From Eubacteriales bacterium (lineage in GTDB: Bacteria; Bacillota; Clostridia; Lachnospirales; Lachnospiraceae): DNA of 41,133 nt. The notes under the pieces are model-generated. The model saw nothing but the letters and a program-made list of their open reading frames with translations, was not told where the DNA came from and did no database searches. Each line of letters starts with the position of its first letter. The first letter of the stretch is position 1. The position numbers and the translations under genes were made by a program. Below are positions 32,460-41,041 of the stretch, piece after piece. Location: positions 1-41,133 of the forward strand of contig JAUNPK010000023.1 of assembly GCA_030536855.1 (NCBI GenBank), given 5' to 3'.

Positions 32460-32818
32460 TATTTCTTCCTTTCGTTCTGCATATTATCATATGTTTCTTT
32501 TGTCTTAATTAAAATCTGAGATGTATCAATTAACGAATCATTTTCCCCGTTATCAAGTAAAGATTTCAACTGTTCTGTCATGTTGTAATCCTTGTATTCA
32601 ATGGCTATCAGATATCCGCTTATTAAAAACAGTGATGCAATCCACAGTACAAGGTATATTATTTTGGAACTGTTCATGGTAAAGAGTAAAATGAGAAATA
32701 TTACCGGAACAATAATTATGGCAGCGATGCCGTAGCGAATACGGTCTTTGTTTCTTTTATGCTCTTTATTGTAAAATTCTTGTACTATTTTATCGGGAGC
32801 TTCTTTTTCTTTTGACAT
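32459..32818 (-). CDS. Small two-helix membrane protein in the YhgE cluster
   Basis: A 119-aa protein with a charged N-terminal segment (KEAPDKIVQEFYNKEHKRNKD), two transmembrane helices (about 30-47 and 52-70) and a charged C-terminal helix. I do not recognise a family. It lies between two YhgE/Pip genes, sharing one base with the next (TAATG) and 15 bp from the previous, so it is translated with them and may be a subunit or accessory. Confidence 0.75.
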   Translation of the reverse strand: MSKEKEAPDKIVQEFYNKEHKRNKDRIRYGIAAIIIVPVIFLILLFTMNSSKIIYLVLWIASLFLISGYLIAIEYKDYNMTEQLKSLLDNGENDSLIDTSQILIKTKETYDNMQNERKK

Positions 32819-32833
32819 AACAGCAATTCCTCC

Positions 32834-35029
32834 TTACATCATACCTGTATCATGCATGCGGTGGTGCATATAATGATTCAGTTTCATAAACGGTTTTCTC
32901 ACAGCAAGACCAATTAACAACGAGCCGGCTACAAATAACATCAATTGTGACATAAGTATGAAATAATCATATTTATAGAATCCGCTTATACATTCTCTCA
33001 TAGCATTGATACCATAAGGGAATGGAAAATATATGTACACATTTCTGAAGAAGGAAGGCAGTAACTCAATAGGAAATGTTCCGCTGGAACCTGCAATCTG
33101 AAGTACAACAAGCACAACTGCCAATGCTTTGCCCACATCCCCGAAGGAAAGAGTAAGTGTATATATAAGGAGAGTAAATGTAAAACTTACAATGGAAGCT
33201 GTAAACATAAACAGAATAGGGTGGGCACAGGAGATTTTTAATATAAATAAGTCGCCCAATACTGTTATAACCGCCTGTATCTGTCCACAGAGCCAGAATA
33301 TGAGATATCTTCCGAAGTACATTTCATGCAGAGAAGCATTTTTTGCATCTTTTCTTCCTTCCGGAGAAGTTTTTATGAGGGCAGTGAGTAACAGTCCGCC
33401 TACCCATAATGCTAAAGTTGTATAGAAAGGCGAAACCGCCGAACCATAGTTAATTGCATCATAAATATTTTCTGTAGTTACCTGCACAGGGGATGCGAAA
33501 AACTCTCCGTATAGGGAGGCATCCCTATCAAGTAATTTTTCAAGTAGTTCATAATTGTCACTTTCTGCTATCTCATTAATCTCTTCAGTGATTTCCTTTA
33601 ACTTTAAAATTACATTGTCAAGCAGAGAGTCCAAGGTATTTAAAGTAATATTGACATTGTCCAGTGTGTTGTCAACACCATTTATTATCATACTAACGTT
33701 AGTCAGATTATCTGAAGCGTCAATCAGTGAATTATATATTGAGGATACCGAAGCCTTGAATATAGTTCCAGCGCCGGATATTGAATTGGTGACACTTGTG
33801 GAAAGAATATTGTTAAGACCTGTTAATGCAGTTTGTCCCTGAGCCAGTGAGTTGTCGATGGCATCCAAAAGTTTTAACGGGTCAGCCTCGGATGAAGCAT
33901 ATATTTCAGTAAATGTCTTTATTCCCTGCTGGGAAGTGGAAATTAATGTTGGCATTAAAGTCAGTGATTGTATCAGATTATCATAAAGTGTCTGATTCTT
34001 GCCGTTATTATTCTTAATGTCTTCCTGTTTATATTCCTCAAGTATAGGTTTCAAAGAATCAACAAGCTTATTACTCTCATCTACTGCTGAAGACATCTGG
34101 GTGTTTAATTCATTTAATGAATTTAATATATCCTCTTTACTGGCAGAGTTATCACCATTTTTGAACAGTTGAATTTCTTCCCTCAATATACCTATCGATG
34201 TATTAAGATTAGAATTAATTGATACCAGTTTATTAACTGCTGCAAAAATGTTGTCAACATATTGCTGGATAGCTGCATTTGCTGCAGATTTTCCAGCTTC
34301 CAGTTTTTCTTTTGAAAAATCGTTTTGTACCTGGTTAACTAAAGTATCAGTTTCTTTTAATGTTTTAGAGAGATTTTCGTTTGATAATGAAAATTTTGCA
34401 ATGGTATCATCATATCCGTTAAGATTGTTATTAAGACGGTTAAGTTTAAGGGATATATCTGCTAAAATATTATTTCCGGATAATTCATCCAAGCGGGTGT
34501 TTTGAAGAATTGTTGTTACAACAGTGTCTACAAAGGTCTCATTGATTGTCTCCTGAAGGGAAGACATACCGGATTGGGTAATCTTGCTTGCTATTGCATT
34601 TTTTTTGGCATTTTCATAGTAAATTACAGAAGGGGCTTCCATTCCGTTCTCAATAAAATCAATCATTGACCGGCTGAAGTTGTTTCCGATTATGATTGCA
34701 GCATAATAATCCCCTTTTTTTACGCCATCAATGGCTTCATCTTCACTGTGAGTAAACGTCCATCCAAGTTTATCATTATCCCTGAGATTATCCGTTATAG
34801 TGGCTCCCATATTGTTATTTATGCCTTCAGAATCAATGTATCCTTCATCAGATGAGTATACGGCTATTTTAACTGAACCGGTATTGGCATAAGGATCCCA
34901 GTTGGAATATATATTAAACCATGCATATAACGATGGTATTATACACAAACCACCCGCAATAATAAGTGCAAAGATATTTTTACAAATTCCTTTAATATCA
35001 TTGAGAAAAATCGTAAATATTGTTTTCAT
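32834..35029 (-). CDS. YhgE/Pip-family membrane protein (longer paralog)
   Basis: A 731-aa protein. One N-terminal helix is followed by the PSLYAWFNIYSNWDPYA signature, a long extracellular coiled-coil-rich region (about 180-500, with many Asn/Leu heptads) and five or six C-terminal helices (GSSGTFPIELLPSFFRN region). It is 140 residues longer than its partner, all in the coiled coil. GGGG lies about 10 nt before the ATG, inside the right arm of a dyad (35036-35086). First gene of the cluster. Confidence 0.9.
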   Translation of the reverse strand: MKTIFTIFLNDIKGICKNIFALIIAGGLCIIPSLYAWFNIYSNWDPYANTGSVKIAVYSSDEGYIDSEGINNNMGATITDNLRDNDKLGWTFTHSEDEAIDGVKKGDYYAAIIIGNNFSRSMIDFIENGMEAPSVIYYENAKKNAIASKITQSGMSSLQETINETFVDTVVTTILQNTRLDELSGNNILADISLKLNRLNNNLNGYDDTIAKFSLSNENLSKTLKETDTLVNQVQNDFSKEKLEAGKSAANAAIQQYVDNIFAAVNKLVSINSNLNTSIGILREEIQLFKNGDNSASKEDILNSLNELNTQMSSAVDESNKLVDSLKPILEEYKQEDIKNNNGKNQTLYDNLIQSLTLMPTLISTSQQGIKTFTEIYASSEADPLKLLDAIDNSLAQGQTALTGLNNILSTSVTNSISGAGTIFKASVSSIYNSLIDASDNLTNVSMIINGVDNTLDNVNITLNTLDSLLDNVILKLKEITEEINEIAESDNYELLEKLLDRDASLYGEFFASPVQVTTENIYDAINYGSAVSPFYTTLALWVGGLLLTALIKTSPEGRKDAKNASLHEMYFGRYLIFWLCGQIQAVITVLGDLFILKISCAHPILFMFTASIVSFTFTLLIYTLTLSFGDVGKALAVVLVVLQIAGSSGTFPIELLPSFFRNVYIYFPFPYGINAMRECISGFYKYDYFILMSQLMLFVAGSLLIGLAVRKPFMKLNHYMHHRMHDTGMM

Positions 35030-35035
35030 ATAAAA

Positions 35036-35086
35036 TTACCCCGATCTGTTTATCTGTACCTGATTATAGCACAGCAGACGGGGTAA
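35036..35086. promoter_or_regulatory. Promoter with flanking dyad before the YhgE cluster
   Basis: TTACCCCG (35036-35043) and CGGGGTAA (35079-35086) form an 8-bp inverted repeat that encloses a perfect TATAAT (35068-35063, minus strand, preceded by TGTGC). One arm overlaps the ribosome site of the downstream gene, so the dyad may be an operator or an RNA hairpin. No clear -35 exists. Confidence 0.55.
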
Positions 35087-35095
35087 TACCATATA

Positions 35096-35716
35096 TTATC
35101 TTATAAAGCTTGTTCTTGCTCCTCTTTCTGTTGCAGGTAGTTTTACTCCGGCATTCTTTCCGGCTTCAATGCATTTTAGCATCCATGCCATATTATGGCC
35201 GATATTTCGCATAATCTGCATACCTTCTTCATCTTTGAGGACTTCTTCTCCGTTGGTTCCATGGGCATTATTCCAATAAGTAGAACCAACAACAGGCATC
35301 TGGGAAATTCCAAAATATTTGTTTAATACATCGAAAGATGCTGTAGTTCCTCCACGTCTTGCCACTGCAATGGATGCACCCGGCTTGAAACTGAAATATG
35401 ATGAGCTTGAATAGAACACCCTGTCAAGAAATGAAAGAATTCTTCCGCTTGGATGTGCATAATATACAGGTGTTCCGAATACAAATCCGTCAGCTTCCTT
35501 TGCCTTATGTATAAATGCGTTTACTGTATCGTCAGAAAATGTACAACCATTCTCATTACATTGTCCGCATCCCAGGCAGTCTCTTATTGGATTGGTGCCA
35601 ATTTGAAAAATTTCGTAATCAATACCCTCATCCTTTAACGTTTTGCCAATCTGTTCAAGTGAAGTGTATGTAGTTCCGTGTGTATGTGGACTTCCATTTA
35701 ACATTAATACTTTCAT
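35096..35716 (-). CDS. NADPH-dependent FMN reductase family (flavodoxin-like) protein
   Basis: A 206-aa flavoprotein. The FMN phosphate loop LNGSPHTHGTTYTSL (residues 5-19) and the isoalloxazine segment GTPVYYAHPSG (about 85-95) are typical. A cysteine cluster CLGCGQCNENGC (about 48-59) is like that of iron-sulfur flavoproteins. I choose the ATG at 35716, with GGAGG 6-7 nt upstream; a longer frame is not supported. A possible operator (CGTTTAGT...ACTAACG, 35737-35756) lies upstream. The substrate is unknown. Confidence 0.87.
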   Translation of the reverse strand: MKVLMLNGSPHTHGTTYTSLEQIGKTLKDEGIDYEIFQIGTNPIRDCLGCGQCNENGCTFSDDTVNAFIHKAKEADGFVFGTPVYYAHPSGRILSFLDRVFYSSSSYFSFKPGASIAVARRGGTTASFDVLNKYFGISQMPVVGSTYWNNAHGTNGEEVLKDEEGMQIMRNIGHNMAWMLKCIEAGKNAGVKLPATERGARTSFIR

Positions 35717-35735
35717 TGTAATCCTCCATTTCAAA

Positions 35736-35757
35736 GCGTTTAGTTGTGTACTAACGT
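35736..35757. promoter_or_regulatory. Candidate operator before the flavoprotein gene
   Basis: CGTTTAGT-TGTGT-ACTAACG is an imperfect dyad 20 bp upstream of the start. Its pattern recalls HxlR/MarR-family sites, but no regulator is next to it. Confidence 0.35.
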
Positions 35758-35901
35758 TTTTTTGTAATTGTATTTTATAAAAATAATCAATATATGGAAT
35801 TATATCATATTTTATCAAAATGTTGATTTTCTTTTTATATTTTGTTAAAAATAATTTCGGAGAATAGTGTTAATTTTTTGCTTCGAAATGAGGATCTAAG
35901 T

Positions 35902-36552
35902 ATGAAATATAAACTTGTTATTTTTGACCTTGATGGTACTTTATTGAACACTTTGGAAGATTTAAAAGACAGCGTAAACTATGCTTTGAAAAATAATGAC
36001 ATGGATACCCGCAGTCTTGATGAAGTAAGAGAATTTGTGGGAAATGGAATCAGGAAGCTTATTGAGAGATGTGTTCCGGAAAATACCGGAACTGAATTGA
36101 CTGATAAGACATTTGATGATTTCTGTAGGTATTACAAGGAACATTCCATGGATAAAACCATACCTTATCCGGGTATTATTGATTCTTTAAAAAAATTGCA
36201 TAATAATAGCTGCTTTACTGCAGTTATTTCAAATAAAGCGGATTTTGCCGTGCAGAATCTATGTAATCATTTTTTTGGAGAAAATCTTGATTACGTTGCA
36301 GGAGCCAGAGAAGGAATTAATAAGAAACCTTCTCCGGACGCAGTGTATGATTGTATTAGTCATTTTGGATTGGAAAAATGTGATGTGGTATATGTAGGCG
36401 ATTCGGAAGTTGACGTGGAAACCTGTAAAAATGCAGGAATTGACGGAATTTTCGTTACATGGGGATTTAGAAGTATAGAGATTTTACGTAATGCTGGAGC
36501 AATAAATATGGTTTCTGATTGTAATGAAATGATGGAACTGCTTCTAAAATAA
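35902..36552 (+). CDS. HAD-family phosphatase, phosphoglycolate phosphatase-like
   Basis: A 216-aa HAD subfamily IA hydrolase. Motif I is FDLDGTLLNT (Asp9 nucleophile, Asp11), motif II is VISNKAD, motif III is the KKPSPDAVYDC lysine and motif IV is VYVGDSEVDVETCKNAG. A cap domain lies at about 17-90. I start at the ATG at 35902, after GAGGA; an upstream frame is not supported. Gph-like enzymes remove 2-phosphoglycolate from DNA repair, but the exact substrate is open. It stands alone on the plus strand. Confidence 0.92.
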   Translation: MKYKLVIFDLDGTLLNTLEDLKDSVNYALKNNDMDTRSLDEVREFVGNGIRKLIERCVPENTGTELTDKTFDDFCRYYKEHSMDKTIPYPGIIDSLKKLHNNSCFTAVISNKADFAVQNLCNHFFGENLDYVAGAREGINKKPSPDAVYDCISHFGLEKCDVVYVGDSEVDVETCKNAGIDGIFVTWGFRSIEILRNAGAINMVSDCNEMMELLLK

Positions 36553-36590
36553 AACACTTTACTGATAAAAAATGATAATACAAAAATGAT

Positions 36591-36642
36591 TACAAAATTC
36601 CCCTTTGAAAGATTTTTCTTCCAAAGGGGTTTGGGGGAATTG
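36591..36642. repeat. Hairpin region between HAD gene and recombinase
   Basis: CCCCTTTG and CAAAGGGG form a stem, and ACAAAATTCCCC can alternatively pair with GGGGGAATTGT. It may be a weak terminator of either convergent gene; there is no proper T-tract. A second short hairpin, AAGCTTAAA/TTTAAGCTT, follows at about 36648-36670. Confidence 0.45.
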
Positions 36643-36705
36643 TATCAAGCTTAAATGGTTTTTAAGCTTCTTATGTCCTCATTATATCATTGAATATTAA
36701 CTTGA

Positions 36706-36732
36706 AAAGTACTATTTTTGCAGTGGTACTTT
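36706..36732. repeat. Inverted repeat beside the recombinase gene
   Basis: AAAGTAC and GTACTTT separated by 13 bp, placed 17 bp past the stop of the recombinase gene. The size is in the range of tyrosine-recombinase core sites, so it could be a target, but chance is possible. Confidence 0.3.
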
Positions 36733-36748
36733 AATACTCGTAAAAGTT

Positions 36749-37666
36749 TTATATGCTCTTTATCGTTATAATACTGTAATCAATTGCCTGTTCTACTGTG
36801 CCGGAGGTGAGAATTTTTTCGTATCGTGTCATCCACTTGGTGGTGATTCCGGCATAGTCTGCAAGTTGTTCCTTTGTGGCTCCTCCTTTTAACATATATG
36901 TAAAAGCAGCGTGTCTTAAAGACTGCATAGTATATCTTCTTTTAATCTTTTTTTCTTTGATACAAATATCACAATATTTTTCCATCATTCGTTGGGTATC
37001 TCTGGGCTTTATTCTTGATTTTCTTTTATTAATAAATATAGGACCTGTGTTAATTGAATTTTCATTAATATATTTATCCAATAATCTTGCCACATCATCA
37101 GACAGTTTAATAAATCTTGAAACCCTTCCACGTCCTTTTGGTGGAATATTTATACAGAGATTTCCAAGAGTATCCATCACAATATTTTCATAATTAAGTC
37201 CGGAGATTTCGTTGTTAGTTAACGCGCATTTTACAACCAGGGAAATAATTAAAAATGCTTTATCATCTTTATTCTTCTTAATCACCTTCAGTATTGAATC
37301 AATTTCTTTGATAGTTGGAATATCCTCTTCTTCTATAGTTTTATCTTCTTCCGGAAGAGAAATTTCTTTAAAGAAGTTAGTATATTTTAATCCATGAGCA
37401 TTACTGTAGTTCTCAATGAAATCACATATTGATCTGATGGTAGATAATCTTGTGACTGCAGTGGAGTAGGACAAATTATTATTATTAATTCTGTTTATCA
37501 GGTAATTATAGTATTCCTTGCTCTCGTCTAAAGTCAGTCTCAGAGGATCATGCCCAATGACCTTGTCAAAATTTCTTATTATATTCCAGTATTTTTTTCT
37601 TGTGGCGGGGAGAAGATTAGTCTCGTAATACACCCATATTTTTTCTTCAAATTCTGCTGAAATCAT
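36749..37666 (-). CDS. Tyrosine recombinase-like protein with altered active site
   Basis: A 305-aa protein with an N-terminal SAM-like domain (1-105) and a C-terminal catalytic fold (about 115-300). Several active-site residues look replaced. Arg I of GLRxxEL is Thr150 (ALTNNEISGL). The HxxR motif reads QSLRH (Gln248 for His, Arg251 kept). The later His/Trp region reads DYAGI. Lys177 in PPKGRGR and Tyr282 (TRYEKI) remain. This suggests a divergent or non-catalytic recombinase, perhaps a DNA-binding relative. It lies 2 kb from an iteron-type origin, where dimer-resolving recombinases are common. No phage genes adjoin. Confidence 0.8.
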   Translation of the reverse strand: MISAEFEEKIWVYYETNLLPATRKKYWNIIRNFDKVIGHDPLRLTLDESKEYYNYLINRINNNNLSYSTAVTRLSTIRSICDFIENYSNAHGLKYTNFFKEISLPEEDKTIEEEDIPTIKEIDSILKVIKKNKDDKAFLIISLVVKCALTNNEISGLNYENIVMDTLGNLCINIPPKGRGRVSRFIKLSDDVARLLDKYINENSINTGPIFINKRKSRIKPRDTQRMMEKYCDICIKEKKIKRRYTMQSLRHAAFTYMLKGGATKEQLADYAGITTKWMTRYEKILTSGTVEQAIDYSIITIKSI

Positions 37667-37824
37667 AGTATTTTTCCTTTATTTTTATATTTTATGACGG
37701 GATATGTCTAATATAACACAAAAAACATCATCCCTCCACTCCTCTCAAAAATAAACTTTAACAAAAACCAAATTAATAATTAAGAAAGGCTTCCGGGATG
37801 ACACCATTTTTTATTTAAAATCCG

Positions 37825-38661
37825 TTATTTCATCCAGTGAGAATAAAGGTCCACTCTTCTGTTATTGATTTCAGGGTTTTCAGAACGGGCAGACCTAGTG
37901 TGATTCATGTCAATTTCAGAATAACCTGTTCCCTCATCCTCCATAAGGGTAGACAAAACATTTCCTTTAGCATCCAGTACCCTGCTGTTTCCTACAAAGC
38001 CCTTGTTGTTAGGTAAATCTCCACATTGATTTACTGCAACTAAAGGAGTTACATTGTAAATTGCTGCAGCCTTTGTAAGAATATCCCAGTGATAAGAATT
38101 TGGTTTATAAAATGCTGCGGGAACACATAGCAAATCCATGTCAGCTTTTAATCTTATAGCTCTTGATTCCTCTGGAAAACGAAGATCATAACAAATCATA
38201 ACTCCGATACATCCACAGTCCAGTTTAAAAATACCCAGAGCAGAACCGGGAGAGAATGTGTCTGATTCCCTACATCCAAATGCATCGAATAAATGTATCT
38301 TATCATAGTATCCAATCTCATTCCCGTGACGGTCAAAAGCAATACTTCGGTTTCTTATTTCACAATTGTCACCCTCTCCCACTATTACACCATAGGAACC
38401 GGCAACAACATTTACATTATAAGAAGCTGCTATCTGCGACATGAACTTGTAATAATTACCATATTCTTTTTCACCAAATGGTTCATCGGAAAACCTGCAA
38501 CAATCCACCTGATAAAACTGTTCCGGAAAAACAAGAATATCCATTTCTGATTTTTCTTTAAATAATTGTTGAATCATTTTTTCAGCCTTTAGCAGCATAT
38601 GGTTTCTGTCACCGTCACAACATAACTGCGCATATCCTACACGTATTTTATTATCAGTCAT
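37825..38661 (-). CDS. Carbon-nitrogen hydrolase (nitrilase superfamily, omega-amidase-like)
   Basis: A 278-aa hydrolase. The Glu-Lys-Cys triad is visible: FPEQFYQ (Glu), YDKIHLFD (Lys) and VMICYDLRFPEE (Cys), as in omega-amidases and related amidohydrolases that cleave non-peptide C-N bonds. The start is unsettled: three in-frame ATGs (38691, 38679, 38661) lack good ribosome sites, and I use the one nearest the fold (MTDNKIRVGYAQ). Substrate unknown. It is divergent from the Rep-like gene, leaving about 200 bp with the latter's promoter. Confidence 0.9.
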   Translation of the reverse strand: MTDNKIRVGYAQLCCDGDRNHMLLKAEKMIQQLFKEKSEMDILVFPEQFYQVDCCRFSDEPFGEKEYGNYYKFMSQIAASYNVNVVAGSYGVIVGEGDNCEIRNRSIAFDRHGNEIGYYDKIHLFDAFGCRESDTFSPGSALGIFKLDCGCIGVMICYDLRFPEESRAIRLKADMDLLCVPAAFYKPNSYHWDILTKAAAIYNVTPLVAVNQCGDLPNNKGFVGNSRVLDAKGNVLSTLMEDEGTGYSEIDMNHTRSARSENPEINNRRVDLYSHWMK

Positions 38662-38821
38662 TTTTACATTCTGTCTCATAGTCTCATACATCCTTCATTT
38701 ATGTAATCAATTACAATTTCAATTATCAACTCTGTTTTTTATGTACATAATCAGTGTCCATAAGTTTCCATAATCATAAATTGACATATTATGAACTGAG
38801 TTCACATTTTCAAATACCTGT

Positions 38822-38850
38822 TTGCAAATGATTACAAATTTTTTTATAAT
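38822..38850 (+). promoter_or_regulatory. Promoter of the Rep-like gene
   Basis: TTGCAA (38822-38827), 17 bp, TATAAT (38845-38850), with GGGAG 8 nt before the ATG. Another TTGACA at 38781 lies upstream, followed by a 13-bp perfect palindrome (TGAACTGAGTTCA, 38792-38804) that may be an autoregulatory site. Confidence 0.65.
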
Positions 38851-38893
38851 ATTCATTAGTCTATAAACATATAATAACAGAGGGAGAATTAAT

Positions 38894-40279
38894 ATGGAAC
38901 AATATTCACGCCGATTTGTAGAGGAATTGGCTAAACATATAGATCCGGTAATTATTGATTACTTCAATAAGAAAAGAAATTTACTGAATTTTGAAGCTGA
39001 AAATGTGGCAGAACTTATTGACGAAACCCTGATGGAATACCTTGATGGAAAGACAAGTCGTGAAGATTTATTACCGATTATAAATAAAGTCAAAAAATCA
39101 AGATTGCAGAAACGGTCAAGATGGTACAAAGCCTACATTAATGATATTGATACAATCAGCATTGAAGATTCTAAACATCCTTTAGCTAATATTGTTGTTA
39201 TGGCAAAGACACTTCCTGTTGATGAGTATACAAAGATGTTTGGCGATAAGGACTTACAGGAAATTATTGATGACCGAAAGAAGGCTGCTACTGACTGGAA
39301 AAATAATTCCAACAGCCTGTTAATTGATTTCCCAGGTATATCCTCATTTACAAATAACTCAATATACAACTCGCTTAAAAATGATCTTATAATCAGCGCC
39401 TGGAAATATATTGAAACTGAGCTTGCCGGCAACATTGATTCATACCTTCGTATGTTTCCTGTAGATCTGGTGGATAAACCTCTATTCAGTCCATCATCTT
39501 TTACTTTGATGATGGAAACTGCATCCAATAATTTATTAAAGGAAATCGTAACAGATGAAGAAGGAAAAGAATTATTGGAAGTTACAGTTGACAGTGGTAA
39601 GCTGACTCCTCCAAAAGCTATGGATTCAGATGATCTTAAACTGGTAAATGCATTTATATCCAACATTAATATGCAGGAATTTTCAAAAGAAAAGTCTGTT
39701 GTTGTGGATTTAAATACACTGGGTAAAGGTGTGGTTGACTACCATGTAGGAAAAAATGTACTTAAGAAAATATCTAACTCATGCAGAAAACTGGTAGAAT
39801 ACAACTTCTCTTACGAGGAAGAAGGAAGCAAGATTTATTTCAACCTTTTTGATAATATCGTCATTAAAGAGGATGCGGAACGTCCGTATGCAATTGCTCA
39901 GTTCGGTGAAATTCTGAGCAATGCAATAATTAAAAAGAAATTAATATCAATTACATCTGCATCCTACGATGTACTGGATAACAATCTCTCAAGAATCATC
40001 TGCTATGCAATGAAGCGAGAACAGATTGCTAATCAGGAAACACTGGTAAACGAGTATAGTTATACATACTTCCAAAAGATTGTGAGATTTAAATTAAAAA
40101 ACAAAAAGAAAAATCTGCAGCTTATTCAGGAAAGTCTTCAGGAATTTGTAGATAATAATATTGTTATTGATAAATTTGAATTAAAGAACGGTGTCTTTAT
40201 TATCAAATTCCTGCCGCTCTCTCCTGCTGAGATACAGGATCTTAATTCAGATAATACAAAATTTATTGAATCACACTAG
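38894..40279 (+). CDS. Putative replication initiator (winged-helix Rep-like), divergent
   Basis: A 461-aa soluble protein, charged, with no signal. I do not see a plain family match. Two regions look like the paired winged helices of RepB/Rep_3-type plasmid initiators. One is about 250-345 (DDLKLVNAFISNINMQEFSKE, then NISNSCRKLVEY and FNLFDNIVI). The other is about 345-450 (SASYDVLDNNLSRIICYAMKR recalls the conserved L.S.Y.RRLYELL of that family, then SYTYFQKIVRFKLKNKKKN and a beta wing KFELKNGVFIIKFLPL). The N-terminal 200 residues are helical and unknown. The gene is followed by seven 21-bp iterons, the usual companion of such initiators. A terminator dyad ends it. The role is inferred mainly from context. 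Confidence 0.6.
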   Translation: MEQYSRRFVEELAKHIDPVIIDYFNKKRNLLNFEAENVAELIDETLMEYLDGKTSREDLLPIINKVKKSRLQKRSRWYKAYINDIDTISIEDSKHPLANIVVMAKTLPVDEYTKMFGDKDLQEIIDDRKKAATDWKNNSNSLLIDFPGISSFTNNSIYNSLKNDLIISAWKYIETELAGNIDSYLRMFPVDLVDKPLFSPSSFTLMMETASNNLLKEIVTDEEGKELLEVTVDSGKLTPPKAMDSDDLKLVNAFISNINMQEFSKEKSVVVDLNTLGKGVVDYHVGKNVLKKISNSCRKLVEYNFSYEEEGSKIYFNLFDNIVIKEDAERPYAIAQFGEILSNAIIKKKLISITSASYDVLDNNLSRIICYAMKREQIANQETLVNEYSYTYFQKIVRFKLKNKKKNLQLIQESLQEFVDNNIVIDKFELKNGVFIIKFLPLSPAEIQDLNSDNTKFIESH

Positions 40280-40337
40280 TATATTTTTAAAGTAAATATG
40301 TCTACATTTTTTTTAACTTTTTAAAATGTCGAATTTT

Positions 40338-40378
40338 AATGGATAATTAAGTATTTCTTAATTATCCATTTTTATTTT
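40338..40378 (+). terminator. Terminator of the Rep-like gene
   Basis: A 14-bp perfect inverted repeat (40338-40351 and 40357-40370) with a 5-nt loop, followed by TTTATTTT. It is AT-rich but stable enough to end the gene. It also contains TTATCCATT, a weak DnaA-box-like match. Confidence 0.65.
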
Positions 40379-40529
40379 GGCTTAATTTCTGTTTTTTTGT
40401 TTACTTTGTCGACTTTATTTAGATATTACACATTAAAAATTGAAAATTCCGCTTAATTACTGGATTTATAATTTTGATTATGATGTTATTTTAAAATATA
40501 ATTTATTTTTCTTATTTGGTAAAGAAAAA

Positions 40530-40980
40530 TGTAGACAATATTAGAGTAAATTTATAATAAAATGCTATCTGATTGTAGATAAATTTGGAGTAAAATTACA
40601 CAATGTAGACAATTTTAGAGTAAAAAATATGATTTTTTCAAAATTATCCTGGTTTTTTTATTCTTTATGTGCCACTTATTATATATTTAATATACTTTCT
40701 CTACATTTTTTTTTCAAAAAATTGGCTGTGATGTCTACATTTTTGGCTTAAATACTGACTTTTTTAGGGATTATATATTCTTATCCGGAATATATAACAA
40801 CAAGATGTAGATATTTGAGTAGTAAAAAATACAAAATGTGTTTTTTACCGTCTACAAAAAAAAATTCAAGAAATTGTGTAGATAAATTTGGAGTAAATCA
40901 GCTCATAAAAATCAAAATGAGGGTAATTTTAGAGTAAAAAAATACAAAAGTACTGAATTTGTGGACATTTTTTGAGTAAA
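40530..40980 (+). repeat. Iteron array (7 direct copies of a 21-bp repeat)
   Basis: Copies at 40530-40550, 40574-40594, 40604-40624, 40806-40826, 40877-40897, 40918-40938 and 40960-40980. Two (40574 and 40877) are identical over 21 bp. The copy at 40918 begins with TGAGGG, and the copies at 40806 and 40960 are the most diverged. Start-to-start spacings of 44, 30, 202, 71, 41 and 42 bp are not even turns of the helix. Confidence 0.85.
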
Positions 40981-41041
40981 TTCCCTGATTTGATTTTCAC
41001 CAACAATATTGATAAATTATCGGATAAAGGGGGTGAAAAAG

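Larger units (their letters stand above)
40286..41041. other. Candidate iteron-type replication origin
   Basis: About 750 bp of very AT-rich, gene-free DNA. It holds seven direct 21-bp repeats of the form TGTAGAYAA-N5-GAGTAAA, starting at 40530, 40574, 40604, 40806, 40877, 40918 and 40960. Oppositely oriented half-sites (GTCTACA or CTCTACA) occur at 40300, 40700, 40734 and 40850. There is a palindrome TTATATATTC/GAATATATAA (40771-40797) with TTATCCGGA in its centre. Arrays of this kind bind the plasmid initiator; the AT-rich region would be the unwinding element. No CRISPR logic: spacing is irregular. Confidence 0.7.

Noticed and set aside
36591-36642. Strong rho-independent terminator
   Set aside because: The stem is good, but no T-tract follows on either strand, so it is recorded only as a hairpin.
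38792-38804. LexA box at TGAACTGAGTTCA
   Set aside because: The Gram-positive SOS site is GAAC-N4-GTTC; here the spacer is 3 nt, so it is only a palindrome and may be an autoregulatory site.
40530-40980. CRISPR array
   Set aside because: The repeats are 21 bp, spaced irregularly by 9 to 181 bp, imperfect, and no cas gene is near. Direct and inverted copies beside a Rep-like gene fit iterons better.
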